This document shows, one piece after another, positions 51,500 through 60,873 of a DNA stretch of 64,000 nucleotides. Each line of letters starts with the position of its first letter. Within the stretch, counting starts at the first letter, position 1. The position numbers and the translations under genes are program-made. Origin of the DNA: Bacteroidia bacterium. Its GTDB lineage: Bacteria > Bacteroidota > Bacteroidia > B-17B0 > Aurantibacillaceae. The notes beneath the pieces are model-generated. The model was not told the DNA's origin and did no database searches. It saw nothing but the letters and a program-made list of their open reading frames with translations. Where the stretch lies: contig JAEUTP010000015.1 of NCBI GenBank assembly GCA_016787705.1, positions 233,685 to 297,684 of the forward strand. Reading direction: 5' to 3'.

Positions 51500-53701
51500 A
51501 TGAAAAAAACACTTACACCTTTGCTTTTCGGATTTTTTTTGTTCTTAACAGGAACTACATATGCCCAAATAAATTCTGTAACCCTTAAAGATGGGTTAGG
51601 AAATCCTATTAGTTCGCATAACTCAATTACTGATGCCTACGCTGCTATACCTGCAACAATTACTCAAGCCTATATTATAGAGTTAACAAATGCGTATAAT
51701 GGCGGCACAGAAACGTATCCAATAACATTTATAAATAAAGTTGGTGCAAGTCAGTCTAACATTATTACTTTGCGCCCGGCTTTAGGCGTTACTTCTATGA
51801 CTATTCAAACTAATTTAGCAGGTAATCCGGTTCTAAAACTGGACGATGCTGATTATGTTGTTATAGATGGGCGGGCCGGAAGCACTGGAACGGTCAGTGT
51901 TCTAACGTTTAATAATTTGTCAACAGCAACAGGCGCCAATACTATTCAAATGATCAATGGTTCCTGCTTTAATACTGTTCATTATTGTAACATCTTTAAT
52001 TCTACTACAAGTGGAACTGGAAGAAATGTACACCTTTCCACATCGGCTTCTAACCCTTCAGGCAATTCTGATAATACATTTAAATATTGCACTATTACAG
52101 GTGGCCGGTATCAGTTTAACTCAACTGGTACAGCTGCAAGCCCCAATACGCGTAACACTATTTTTGGCTGTAATTTTCGCAATGCTACCTTTGCAATGTT
52201 TTGGGGTCAGGCCAATACAGGTAAAATCAGAATAGATTCATGCAGCTTTGCTTGCACAACGCCTACCGGCGATGGTTTGTATTTCGGTATTCTGTTTGAT
52301 GCACAAAACGATTCGGCCATTATAGTTAATAATAAAATGTACGATATCCAGGATCTTGCTGTTGGAACATTGCGGTATATTCATATCCGCTCTATAGTTG
52401 CAGGTGGAAATAGCTTTGTTGATATTCGCAATAATTTCTTTTCTATGATGACTGGTAATTCATCGTTAACTAATATCGGTGCTATCGAGATCAGCAGTGG
52501 TGCTTCGCAGTCTCTGGCTCGTGTTGCTCACAATTCCATTCGTTTTGGCGGAACATTATCATCAGGTGGAACAGCAGGTAATGTAGGATCAAGCGGTCTA
52601 TTGGTATCTTCCACAAATACCACTTCCAATTTTGATATCAGGAATAACCTTTTTGTAAATGAACGAACCGGCGGTACAGCTGGTCTTCAACACTTGGCAA
52701 TGGCTCTTACTACCAGTACAGTTTCATCCTTCAACTTAGCAGGCAATACGTATAATTCTGTAACTGGAGATCTTACGCGCTGGGGCACTACTGTTAATAC
52801 AAATATTGCAGCGCATCAGGCTATTGTGAGCGGCGGCGAGCCTACGGCAAATAATTTTCCAATACAATTTGTATCAGCAAACGATCTGCATATTACTTGT
52901 GCTATAGCCTCCAGCCCTTCTGTATTAACAAATCAAATTCCCGGCATTACTACCGACATTGATGGCAGTCCCCGTGGAACAACAACTTGTAGGGGAGCTG
53001 ATGAGGCCAGTGCTGTTACTTCAACAATAAGCAGTTTAAGCAATGTTACCTGTAATGGCTTAAGCAATGGGTCTGTTACTGTAAATGCTAACGGTGGTGT
53101 TTTACCTTATACTTATACATGGTCGCCGAGCGGTGGAAATGCCGCAAACGCTACGGGTTTAGTGGCAGGTAATTATACGGTAACGATCAGTGATGCCGGT
53201 GGGTGTACAATTACCAATACTGCTGCTATTACACAGCCTGTAGCCATTAATGTAAGCACAACCTTAAATGGCGCTGTTATTACGGCTAATGCCGCAGGCG
53301 CTACTTATCAGTGGGTTGACTGTGCAAATAACACTCCCATACCAACACAAACCGGACAAACCTTTACTTCAACTTCAAACGGCAGTTATAAAGTGATTGT
53401 AACATTTGGTGTTTGCTCCAATACATCTGCCTGCGTAGCAATTACCACTGTAGGATTAAAAGAACAATCAGGTTTTGAGGGTATGCAATTATACCCAAAT
53501 CCCGGAGCAGGATCATATAACCTGGTTATCAATCAGGAAGCAGAATTAATTGTAAGCAATGTAATGGGCCAGGTAGTTCTTAAGCAAATGCTAACTAATG
53601 GAAACAATAGTTTGAACCTGGAAAAATACAATAACGGCATTTATTATGTAAACATCATTGCTAACGGAAAAACTTCAGCAGTTAAATTGATAAAACAATA
53701 A
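51500..53701 (+). CDS. Surface protein with parallel beta-helix and SprB repeat, T9SS-exported
   Basis: 733 residues. Signal peptide MKKTLTPLLFGFFLFLTGTTYAQ. Residues about 60-470 are a right-handed beta-helix (NTIQMINGSCFNTVHYCNIF, NTFKYCTITGG, GRVAHNSIRFGG-like rungs, ITCAIASSPSVLTNQIPGI). A SprB repeat covers about 510-575 (NVTCNGLSNGSVTVNANGGV ... GNYTVTISDAGGC), then an Ig-like stretch and a T9SS type A signal (GMQLYPNPGAGSYNL ... GIYYVNIIANGKTS). Beta-helix regions often bind or cut polysaccharide; no catalytic motif is evident. Ends at the terminator 53714. Confidence 0.85.
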   Translation: MKKTLTPLLFGFFLFLTGTTYAQINSVTLKDGLGNPISSHNSITDAYAAIPATITQAYIIELTNAYNGGTETYPITFINKVGASQSNIITLRPALGVTSMTIQTNLAGNPVLKLDDADYVVIDGRAGSTGTVSVLTFNNLSTATGANTIQMINGSCFNTVHYCNIFNSTTSGTGRNVHLSTSASNPSGNSDNTFKYCTITGGRYQFNSTGTAASPNTRNTIFGCNFRNATFAMFWGQANTGKIRIDSCSFACTTPTGDGLYFGILFDAQNDSAIIVNNKMYDIQDLAVGTLRYIHIRSIVAGGNSFVDIRNNFFSMMTGNSSLTNIGAIEISSGASQSLARVAHNSIRFGGTLSSGGTAGNVGSSGLLVSSTNTTSNFDIRNNLFVNERTGGTAGLQHLAMALTTSTVSSFNLAGNTYNSVTGDLTRWGTTVNTNIAAHQAIVSGGEPTANNFPIQFVSANDLHITCAIASSPSVLTNQIPGITTDIDGSPRGTTTCRGADEASAVTSTISSLSNVTCNGLSNGSVTVNANGGVLPYTYTWSPSGGNAANATGLVAGNYTVTISDAGGCTITNTAAITQPVAINVSTTLNGAVITANAAGATYQWVDCANNTPIPTQTGQTFTSTSNGSYKVIVTFGVCSNTSACVAITTVGLKEQSGFEGMQLYPNPGAGSYNLVINQEAELIVSNVMGQVVLKQMLTNGNNSLNLEKYNNGIYYVNIIANGKTSAVKLIKQ

Positions 53702-53713
53702 ACACACTTAAAG

Positions 53714-53748
53714 AAAAAAAGCTGTCTCATTTGAAAGACAGCTTTTTT
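53714..53748. terminator. Bidirectional rho-independent terminator
   Basis: AAAAAAGCTGTCT (53715-53727) and AGACAGCTTTTTT (53736-53748) form a perfect 13-base stem with an eight-base loop, between the convergent T9SS and DUF4412 genes. Confidence 0.92.
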
Positions 53749-53788
53749 ATTAAATAGAAATTAAACAAATTTTATTATAAGAATATAT

Positions 53789-54427
53789 TTACTGATCAAA
53801 TTTATTATAATTTGGCGGCACTGCTAAGCTTGCATCATCTGGCACTTTGCGGCCAATTTTTACCACTTCTAATTTGGTAAGTAATTTACCATCGCTTAAT
53901 TGTTTTTCTTCACTTAACAAAGGCATGCAACCTTCAGGCAAGTCTTTTATCTGGTTAAAGTAAATGCTTTGTTTGTCTTTACGGTTCCATAATTTAATTA
54001 CAGGGGTAAAAAAGGCAAATTTATTTTCAGCAACCCAATAAGTAATGCTTGTGTTTTCATCTGTATTTTTTACAATGTACTCAATACATTTAATGCCTTG
54101 TATATTTTTGGTATTTGTTCCTTTTGTTACAGTACAAACACCTTTAACTACTGGTGGCGTTTCACTTTTGTGTTCACCCCAAACCTTACGTTTTGGGTTT
54201 ACAAATTTTATTTTGCTGGTAGTAAGATCAAAAATAAAACTGCCTTCAATAGCACCCGATTTTTTACCGTACTGGTCAAGCTTAATTAAATTATCTTTTA
54301 CAAGATAAATATTTGTGGTAGTATCTTTTTGAGTTGCATATTTAAACTCAATACTTCCATTAAAGTTTTGCGCAGTAATTTGGTTCATTCCAAAACAAAG
54401 GCTAAGGGCAAATAAAATCTTTTTCAT
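53789..54427 (-). CDS. DUF4412 secreted protein
   Basis: 212 residues, signal peptide MKKILFALSLCFGMNQITAQ. The mature part (FNGSIEFKYATQKDTTTNIYLVKDN, FDLTTSKIKFVNPKRKVW, GIKCIEYIVKNTDENTSITYW) follows the DUF4412 pattern, a LolA-like periplasmic beta-sheet family of unknown function. Monocistronic, divergent from yraN. Confidence 0.8.
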   Translation of the reverse strand: MKKILFALSLCFGMNQITAQNFNGSIEFKYATQKDTTTNIYLVKDNLIKLDQYGKKSGAIEGSFIFDLTTSKIKFVNPKRKVWGEHKSETPPVVKGVCTVTKGTNTKNIQGIKCIEYIVKNTDENTSITYWVAENKFAFFTPVIKLWNRKDKQSIYFNQIKDLPEGCMPLLSEEKQLSDGKLLTKLEVVKIGRKVPDDASLAVPPNYNKFDQ

Positions 54428-54480
54428 TTTATAGGGTTAAATAGAGTACTAAAATATGTATTTTCGGCAATATTACTACA

Positions 54481-54852
54481 ATGAAAGACAAAAATTCACA
54501 TAATTTTGGTATAGAAGGAGAAAAAATAGCCAAAAAGCATCTTGTAGATAAGGGTTATGAGGTATTGGAGCAAAACTGGCGCTTTAAAAAGTATGAGGTA
54601 GATATTATTGCCCGGCACCATAACTTTATCATTTTTGTTGAAGTAAAAGCCCGTAGTACAAGCGATTTTGGAGAGCCCGAATTATTTGTTACAAAGAAAA
54701 AACAGGGCTTTTTGATAGCCGCGGCACATCAATACCTTACAGAAAAAGATATAGCATTAGAAAGCAGGTTTGATATTGTTTCGGTTTTACAACTTAATAA
54801 CACCATACAGGTAAAACATTTAGAAGGCGCCTTTTATCCATCAATAAAGTAG
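54481..54852 (+). CDS. YraN/UPF0102 family nuclease-fold protein
   Basis: 123 residues. Restriction endonuclease-like fold: NFGIEGEKIAKKHLVDKGY, then EVDIIARHHNFIIFVEVKAR gives the Asp and Glu-x-Lys of the fold's metal site. Function unknown in the family, possibly a Holliday junction-type nuclease. It ends seven bases before the pseudouridine synthase frame; the -7 box of that gene overlaps its 3' edge. Confidence 0.93.
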   Translation: MKDKNSHNFGIEGEKIAKKHLVDKGYEVLEQNWRFKKYEVDIIARHHNFIIFVEVKARSTSDFGEPELFVTKKKQGFLIAAAHQYLTEKDIALESRFDIVSVLQLNNTIQVKHLEGAFYPSIK

Positions 54853-54854
54853 CG

Positions 54855-54862
54855 TATATTTG
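54855..54862 (+). promoter_or_regulatory. TATATTTG box overlapping the start of the pseudouridine synthase gene
   Basis: TATATTTG, a perfect TAnnTTTG match, ends only three bases before ATG 54866. If used, transcription would begin within or next to the start codon and the mRNA would be leaderless. Confidence 0.4.
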
Positions 54863-54865
54863 TAC

Positions 54866-56290
54866 ATGCGCAAAATCAACAATAGCAGGTCCGGTGCGGG
54901 CGGCAAGAGCAAAAAACCTTTCAGCAAAAAATCAAACAGCGACAGGGCAAGAAATTCCGAAAATTCTGATAAAGGCGAAAGAAGATCACCTGAAAAAGGA
55001 TCTTATAAAGCTAATTACAGTGGAAAAGGCAAAAAACCTTTTAAAAAAGAATTTGGCGATTCTAATTATAACGATAAACCAAAAAGAAGCTTCGACAATT
55101 CAGACGAGAAAAAGTCCTTTAAAAAAGATTTCGAAAAAAATTCAAAATACAGCGATAAGCCGTATAAGAAAAAATTCTCCAGCGAAAAAGAATCAAAATA
55201 CGATTATAAACCAAAACGTAATTTTGAAGATGCAGATGAAAAACCTTTTAAAAAGGATTTTAAATTCGGAGACAAACCCCGCAAGAGTTTTAATGAAGGT
55301 AACGACAGAAAGCCATTCAAAAAAGACTTTGGCGGAGATAAAAAAGATCACGCTTTTAAAAAATTTGATAGAAAGTTTGATGATTCACCAAAGTTTGAAA
55401 AAGCAGATAAAAAACCTCACCGGAAAAGCAGTCGCAGTTTTATGGAGGATTCAGATAAGACCAAGCGTGTAAAGTTTGATGAATTTGAAGATGGTAAAAC
55501 ATTTTCAAACGCTTCAAAAAATGATGGAGAGAAAAAGTCGTTCAAAAAACCAAACCTTGTTAAGAAAACCGCAAATGCCGATGGTTTAACACGTTTAAAC
55601 AAGTATTTGTCAAATGCAGGAATAGCCTCTCGCCGCGATGCTGATGTATTGATCTTGAGTGGCGTTGTAAAAGTAAATGGCGTTGTAATTGATCAGTTAG
55701 GCTATAAAATAAAAGAAGGTGATAAAGTAACTTATGGCGATGCACCTGTAAAAAGTGAGCGTAAAGTGTATTTGTTGTTAAACAAACCAAAAGATTACAT
55801 CACCACGGTGGATGATCCGCAGGAACGCAAAACGGTAATGGAATTAATAAAAGGTGCTTGTAAAGAACGCTTATACCCTGTTGGAAGATTAGATAGAAAC
55901 ACCACCGGCTTGCTTTTATTTACAAATGATGGTGAGATCACTACAAAACTAACGCATCCAAAATTCGGCATTAAAAAAGTATATCATGTTAGCTTAAACA
56001 AAGGATTAAAACCGGATGATTTTACTGCCATTGCGGAAGGCGTCGAGCTGGAAGATGGTTTTGTAAAAGCAGATGATCTTGCCTTTGTTGGCGAAGGAAA
56101 AAAAGAAATAGGTATTGAGATACACAGTGGGCGTAACCGTATTGTGCGCCGTTTATTTGAACACTTGGGTTATGATGTAATTAAGCTGGATAGAGTAGTG
56201 TTTGCAGGGCTTACCAAAAAAGATCTGCCTCGAGGCAAACACCGGTTTTTAACGGCAAAAGAAATTGGCTTTTTGCAAATGATAGGATAA
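54866..56290 (+). CDS. RluB/RsuA-family 23S/16S rRNA pseudouridine synthase with lysine-rich repeat tail
   Basis: 474 residues from ATG 54866 (a TTG two codons upstream is possible). Residues about 1-230 are a low-complexity arm with about ten copies of a 'KPFKKDFGD / KSFKKDF / KRSFDN' motif, very rich in Lys, Phe, Asp and Ser. An S4 RNA-binding domain follows (LTRLNKYLSNAGIASRRDAD), then the catalytic domain with Asp in YPVGRLDRNTTGLLLFTNDG and IHSGRNRIVRRLFEHLGY. It makes pseudouridine in rRNA. The arm, present but usually shorter in Bacteroidota homologues, is probably disordered and RNA-binding. Confidence 0.9.
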   Translation: MRKINNSRSGAGGKSKKPFSKKSNSDRARNSENSDKGERRSPEKGSYKANYSGKGKKPFKKEFGDSNYNDKPKRSFDNSDEKKSFKKDFEKNSKYSDKPYKKKFSSEKESKYDYKPKRNFEDADEKPFKKDFKFGDKPRKSFNEGNDRKPFKKDFGGDKKDHAFKKFDRKFDDSPKFEKADKKPHRKSSRSFMEDSDKTKRVKFDEFEDGKTFSNASKNDGEKKSFKKPNLVKKTANADGLTRLNKYLSNAGIASRRDADVLILSGVVKVNGVVIDQLGYKIKEGDKVTYGDAPVKSERKVYLLLNKPKDYITTVDDPQERKTVMELIKGACKERLYPVGRLDRNTTGLLLFTNDGEITTKLTHPKFGIKKVYHVSLNKGLKPDDFTAIAEGVELEDGFVKADDLAFVGEGKKEIGIEIHSGRNRIVRRLFEHLGYDVIKLDRVVFAGLTKKDLPRGKHRFLTAKEIGFLQMIG

Positions 56291-56297
56291 AATTTAG

Positions 56298-56305
56298 TAT
56301 TTTTA
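56298..56305 (+). promoter_or_regulatory. TATTTTTA -7-like box for glmS
   Basis: TATTTTTA ends 34 bases before the glmS start; fits the TATNTTTR pattern. Confidence 0.35.
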
Positions 56306-56339
56306 AGGGATATAAAATCATTTTTTTAATAAATAATTT

Positions 56340-58184
56340 ATGTGTGGAATTGTAGCATATATTGGTAACCGTGAAGCTTACCCTATTATCATTAAAGGAT
56401 TACAACGCTTAGAATACCGAGGGTATGATAGCGCAGGCGTTGCCATGATCAATAAAGCCGGTACGCTTAATGTGTACAAGCGCAAAGGTAAGGTAAGCGA
56501 TCTGCTTTCGTTTGTTAAGAATGAAGATACAAGCGGTAATATTGGTATTGGCCATACTCGGTGGGCAACACACGGTGAGCCTAACGATGTAAACTCGCAT
56601 CCGCATTATTCTCAAACAAAAGATTTGGTAATGATCCACAATGGCATTATCGAAAATTATGCCGCCATTAAAGAAGGTTTAACAAAACGCGGCCACACAT
56701 TTTTATCACAAACAGATACCGAAGTTTTAATTCATTTAATCGAAGAAATTAAAACGCACGATAAAATGAAATTGGGGCATGCTGTACAAGCCGCCCTAAA
56801 ACAGGTTATTGGTGCATATGCCATTGTCGTATTGGATAAGAACGACCCTGATACAATTGTAGCAGCAAAAAAAGGTAGCCCAATGGTTATTGGTATTGGT
56901 TCTGATGATTTTTTTATAGCGTCAGATGCTTCGCCGATTGTGGAGTACACTAAAAACGTTGTTTATTTGGATGATGAGCAGGTAGCTGTGTTACGAAGAG
57001 GGCAGGAATTAAAAATCCGCAATTTAAAAGATAAAGAAGTTACACCATACGTTCAGGAATTAACATTAGAGATCGAATCTATCGAAAAAGGTGGTTACGA
57101 TCATTTCATGCTAAAAGAGATCTACGAACAGCCACGCTCTGTTTTAGATAGTATGCGTGGAAGATTAAACGCACATGCCGGCGAAATTAAAATGGGTGGC
57201 ATTGTTGATCATGAGAAAAAATTTGAAAAAGCAAAACGCATTATTTTTGTTGCCTGTGGTACTTCATGGCACGCCGGCCTTGTAGGTGAATATTTATTTG
57301 AAGAATTTGCACGTGTACCTGTTGAGGTTGAGTATGCGTCTGAATTCAGATACCGCAATCCCATTATTTTTCAGGATGATATTGTTATTGCTATTTCGCA
57401 AAGCGGTGAAACAGCTGATACATTAGCTGCCATTGAATTGGCAAAATCAAAAGGCGCAACGGTATTAGGCGTTTGTAACGTGGTAGGTTCATCTATTGCC
57501 CGCGCCACGCACGGTGGTAGTTACACACACGCCGGGCCTGAAATTGGTGTTGCTTCTACAAAAGCTTTTACAGCACAAGTTACTGTACTAACGCTTATGG
57601 CCTTGCATATGGCAAAAGTACGTGGTACTTTATCTGAAAGCCGTTACCGCCAGTTATGCTACGAGATAGAATCAATTCCTTCAAAAATAGAAGAAGTATT
57701 AAAACTAAATGATAAACTGCGCGAGATTGCTTTCATGCATAAAGATTCGGGTAATGCCTTGTATTTAGGTCGTGGTGTATCTTTTCCGGTGGCTTTAGAA
57801 GGCGCACTAAAATTAAAAGAGATCTCATACATTCATGCCGAAGGTTATCCTGCTGCCGAAATGAAGCATGGCCCCATTGCATTAATTGATGAAGAAATGC
57901 CTGTGTTTGTTATTGCAACCAAAGGCGCTAACTATGAAAAAGTAGTAAGCAATATCCAGGAAGTAAAAGCACGTAAAGGAAAAATTATTGCGGTTGTAAC
58001 ATCCGGTGATACAGAAGTAAAAGGTGCTGCCGATTATTGCATCGAAATTCCTGAAACAGACGAGTTTTTAGTACCATTGATAGCAGTAATTCCATTACAA
58101 TTATTATCATACCATATTGCGGTTATGCGTGGCTGTAATGTTGATCAGCCAAGAAACCTTGCAAAAAGCGTTACTGTAGAATAA
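56340..58184 (+). CDS. glmS: Glutamine-fructose-6-phosphate aminotransferase (isomerizing)
   Basis: 614 residues. Makes glucosamine-6-phosphate from fructose-6-phosphate and glutamine, the entry to peptidoglycan and LPS synthesis. MCGIVAYIG gives the Cys1 nucleophile after Met removal; GHTRWATHGEPNDVNSHPH is the glutaminase site. Two SIS domains follow (CGTSWHAGLVGEYLFEEFAR, AISQSGETADTLAAIELAK, YLGRGVSFPVALEGALKLKE), and the end DQPRNLAKSVTVE carries the catalytic tail. No glmS ribozyme-like leader is visible in the 49-base spacer upstream. Confidence 0.98.
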   Translation: MCGIVAYIGNREAYPIIIKGLQRLEYRGYDSAGVAMINKAGTLNVYKRKGKVSDLLSFVKNEDTSGNIGIGHTRWATHGEPNDVNSHPHYSQTKDLVMIHNGIIENYAAIKEGLTKRGHTFLSQTDTEVLIHLIEEIKTHDKMKLGHAVQAALKQVIGAYAIVVLDKNDPDTIVAAKKGSPMVIGIGSDDFFIASDASPIVEYTKNVVYLDDEQVAVLRRGQELKIRNLKDKEVTPYVQELTLEIESIEKGGYDHFMLKEIYEQPRSVLDSMRGRLNAHAGEIKMGGIVDHEKKFEKAKRIIFVACGTSWHAGLVGEYLFEEFARVPVEVEYASEFRYRNPIIFQDDIVIAISQSGETADTLAAIELAKSKGATVLGVCNVVGSSIARATHGGSYTHAGPEIGVASTKAFTAQVTVLTLMALHMAKVRGTLSESRYRQLCYEIESIPSKIEEVLKLNDKLREIAFMHKDSGNALYLGRGVSFPVALEGALKLKEISYIHAEGYPAAEMKHGPIALIDEEMPVFVIATKGANYEKVVSNIQEVKARKGKIIAVVTSGDTEVKGAADYCIEIPETDEFLVPLIAVIPLQLLSYHIAVMRGCNVDQPRNLAKSVTVE

Positions 58185-58185
58185 A

Positions 58186-59703
58186 ATGCTGAGAGCAGGT
58201 GTAATTGCTTTTTTAGTTTTTTATTGTTCTTCTTTTTTCTCTCAACCTGCTTATAGCAGAGATTTTGAAACGCGTAAAAAAAATGTGCCGCTTGCTATTC
58301 TTAACAATCACAACAATTACTTTTTTTTATTACGTAATAATAAAGCCGCGCACGATATCACTATTGAAAGACGAGCCAAACCCTCGGCGGAGATCATTTC
58401 TTTTACTCCTTTAAAATTAGACAGCATTAATGCAGATTGGTTTAATTATGACAATCTTGACTATCTTTTTTTTGAGCATAATTACCACGTTTATTTTTTA
58501 TTCGAAAAAATTCTTAATTCAAAAAAAACCCTTTACCTTAAAATTGTTGATACACTGGGTAAAGCCAGTGGGTTTATTGAATTAGCTGCACTTGAAAAAG
58601 AAAAAGGAGTTACTGAAATAAAATTCGAATATAAACGAACATACAACAATAATATTTTAATTATTGCGTCGCAAACCTATGGCAATTTTTTAATTAAAAA
58701 AACGGCCCTGCTGTTTGATGTGGAGCAGAGAAAAATTGTATTTACAAAAAAATTGCCTTTCGAAAATAATGCAACCGGTTATTCTACAGCGTTTGAAGTT
58801 AATACAGCAAACGACTTGTTTTTTGTATTAATAAAAGCACATGTTGTTAGCTATACACGAAAATATGTAGATCATGCTCAAATATCGGTTCCGGTATTTT
58901 TTTATGATACGTTAAATATAGTTGCATTTTTAAACAGCACTACTTTTCCTTCAAAAAAACCGCTGGCAGTAAATAGTTTAACAGGCTTAAAAAATATCAG
59001 AATTATTGCCAAAGAAAATGTTTCGGTTGTTGCCCAGTTGTCAATGAAGCAAAAAGGTGGCGAGAACACTATGTATTTTCTTCAGCAAAAAATAAGCAAC
59101 GATCTTTCTAACGACATTTACGCGGTATTAACGCCATTGGATAGTTCAATAAAAGAAAGTCTTACTTTTTATGACGGAACAGATTATAAAGAAGCGGCGG
59201 ATAAAGAGTATACCTTTTTTAAGAGCTTTACCGAAACTAAAACCGAGCTTCAGTTGGTTGAAAGAGTAGAGGATTATTATTACAAAGAACTTATATTTTT
59301 ACAAAGTGATTTTAACACCGGAAAAGTACTACAGCAAAAGATCATTCCGCGAAAAATATATTCGTTTAAAGGCCGTACACGTTTTAAAAATATTGGCAGT
59401 GTAATGCCCTTTGTATATAAAAATAAATTACACGTTGTTGTTTTAGAATCGCCGGTTAACTTTAAAAAACAAGCTGGTGATTTTAATTTTCATCGCTTTA
59501 AAAAAGAAACAAATCTTTGGCGTTCAAACCTGGTAATGTATGCAATTGATAATGGAAATATAGAAAAGAAGTTATTGTATCATAACAATAATTTTGATGT
59601 AGTGCCAATGTTTTACGAGGCCCAAAACTGCAGCGATCTTTTACTTTATTTAAATAACAGTAAGGCCGAAAAATTTCTTATTTTGAAACCGGATCAACTT
59701 TAA
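58186..59703 (+). CDS. Secreted protein of unknown function
   Basis: 505 residues starting one base after the glmS stop. Signal peptide MLRAGVIAFLVFYCSSFFSQ. The mature part is beta-rich with repeated aromatic strands (YNNNILIIASQTYGNFLIK; RKIVFTKKLPFENNATGYST; IAKENVSVVAQLSMKQKGG) suggesting a WD/beta-propeller-like fold, but I recognise no family. There is no T9SS sorting signal at the end. The last 26 bases overlap the convergent DUF4296 gene. Confidence 0.7.
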   Translation: MLRAGVIAFLVFYCSSFFSQPAYSRDFETRKKNVPLAILNNHNNYFFLLRNNKAAHDITIERRAKPSAEIISFTPLKLDSINADWFNYDNLDYLFFEHNYHVYFLFEKILNSKKTLYLKIVDTLGKASGFIELAALEKEKGVTEIKFEYKRTYNNNILIIASQTYGNFLIKKTALLFDVEQRKIVFTKKLPFENNATGYSTAFEVNTANDLFFVLIKAHVVSYTRKYVDHAQISVPVFFYDTLNIVAFLNSTTFPSKKPLAVNSLTGLKNIRIIAKENVSVVAQLSMKQKGGENTMYFLQQKISNDLSNDIYAVLTPLDSSIKESLTFYDGTDYKEAADKEYTFFKSFTETKTELQLVERVEDYYYKELIFLQSDFNTGKVLQQKIIPRKIYSFKGRTRFKNIGSVMPFVYKNKLHVVVLESPVNFKKQAGDFNFHRFKKETNLWRSNLVMYAIDNGNIEKKLLYHNNNFDVVPMFYEAQNCSDLLLYLNNSKAEKFLILKPDQL

Positions 59704-60064
59704 CGCTGTCTTTCTTTACCTGCATTTTACTTAATTCAGTTAAAACGTTTTCGTAAACCCTTTTATATAAGGCGGGATGTTTAGAGTAGAAAGTGATGGT
59801 AGAATCGTACGCGCTTTTAGAAACATGATTATCAATAAGAGGATCAAAATTATAAACAGAATCCATTTTATCTGCCGGTAAATTTTTTACGTTTATATTA
59901 CTTGTGCTTTCAGCCAAAGCAAAATCAACCAATAGTTTAGCAAACTGTTCTTCGCTTAAAACACTTTGGGGAATATTAGCTTCTTCGTTGTTTTTGGCGC
60001 AAGAGGTAATAACGGTTAGCACGGTTACGGAAAACAATAATTTTGTAAAAAAGGAAAATGCCAT
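59678..60064 (-). CDS. DUF4296 lipoprotein
   Basis: 128 residues. Lipoprotein signal MAFSFFTKLLFSVTVLTVIT followed by SC (lipid Cys22). The mature part (LSEEQFAKLLVDFALAES, then DPLIDNHVSKSAYDSTITFY SKHPALYKRVYENVL in order) is the conserved DUF4296 block: an acidic helix, then 'Y..S..YY..H...Y..I...V'. Function unknown. It starts two bases after the L,D-transpeptidase stop (same strand), so the pair may be co-transcribed. Confidence 0.85.
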   Translation of the reverse strand: MAFSFFTKLLFSVTVLTVITSCAKNNEEANIPQSVLSEEQFAKLLVDFALAESTSNINVKNLPADKMDSVYNFDPLIDNHVSKSAYDSTITFYSKHPALYKRVYENVLTELSKMQVKKDSVKVDPVSK

Positions 60065-60066
60065 GT

Positions 60067-60825
60067 TTATTCAGTAAAAATATAATCACCCGTTACAGAA
60101 ACACTTACTTTTGGAATGATGTTGTTGTTTTCAAAATACGTATAAGGTTTTTTAAGCGATGCCCAGAATTTGTTTTTTTCAGCATCGTAGTTTTTAGAAA
60201 GCATTAAATTATTTTTTTCGCTAAAGCGGCAGGGGTAAATGGCAATTTGTGTTGTGTTTTTTTTATTCTTTGCTTCTGTAGCTAAAACATAAACTTCTTC
60301 AACAGGATCGTTCTCTAATGGAATGCAACCAATAGTTACACAGTAGCCATGTATCATAATATCGCCGCCCGGATCTGTTGCTGATTTTTTAATACGATCG
60401 CTGGCATTCGGGTAATTTATTTTCATTGCTAAATGATAACTGCTGTTTGGATTAAAGGCAGATATCTCATAAAAGCCCTCGGGCACCTGGTAATCACCTT
60501 GCTTTCTTTTGGGGCCCAGATCGCCACTTGACGCGCAAACGGAAATGGTTTTTAACAGGGTGTACTTTTTATCAGATTTATTTTTTACCCAAACCTCAAA
60601 TTGTTTTTCAAGCTTAAAAATGCGGAAGTACAGATCAAAATTGTCTTTGTTTATTTTCTTTTCTTCCAGCTGAGCCTGTAAGTTTACCCACTTTTTATCG
60701 TAAGCCGTTCTAACACGTTTATTGCTAAGCTGCGAGGTTTTGAAGCCATCATCAAAGTGCGGTCCAAACGAAAATGAGGATACAAGAATAACTAACAGGC
60801 AGATATTAATAATCTTTTTTTTCAT
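60067..60825 (-). CDS. L,D-transpeptidase (YafK-like) family protein
   Basis: 252 residues with a signal peptide (MKKKIINICLLVILVSSFSFG). The YkuD-type catalytic domain has DLGPKRKQGDYQVPEGFYEI and the active site HGYCVTIGCIPL, where Cys of the TIGC motif attacks the meso-DAP-linked peptide. YafK/DpaA-type members hydrolyse or make links between peptidoglycan and lipoproteins. The layout (N-terminal helices, then catalytic domain, short tail) fits the YafK group better than the LdtA group. Two bases upstream of the DUF4296 lipoprotein gene. Confidence 0.87.
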   Translation of the reverse strand: MKKKIINICLLVILVSSFSFGPHFDDGFKTSQLSNKRVRTAYDKKWVNLQAQLEEKKINKDNFDLYFRIFKLEKQFEVWVKNKSDKKYTLLKTISVCASSGDLGPKRKQGDYQVPEGFYEISAFNPNSSYHLAMKINYPNASDRIKKSATDPGGDIMIHGYCVTIGCIPLENDPVEEVYVLATEAKNKKNTTQIAIYPCRFSEKNNLMLSKNYDAEKNKFWASLKKPYTYFENNNIIPKVSVSVTGDYIFTE

Positions 60826-60850
60826 TTTAACTACGGCAATTTTTTCAGGG

Positions 60851-60858
60851 TATCTTTA
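60851..60858 (+). promoter_or_regulatory. TATCTTTA -7 box for the FtsB-like gene
   Basis: TATCTTTA ends 15 bases before ATG 60874. Confidence 0.45.
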
Positions 60859-60873
60859 TACTACTAAAGTAAT

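Noticed and set aside
54894..55472. 192-codon frame inside the pseudouridine synthase arm
   Set aside because: Lys/Ile/Asn-rich shadow produced by A-rich repeat codons in the +1 frame of a confirmed gene.
54866..55560. CRISPR-like or tandem DNA repeat array
   Set aside because: The periodicity follows codons of a repeated protein motif, units are degenerate and no constant repeat with unique spacers exists.
56291..56339. glmS ribozyme before glmS
   Set aside because: Only 49 bases separate the genes, with none of the ribozyme's stems; this class is mostly in Firmicutes.
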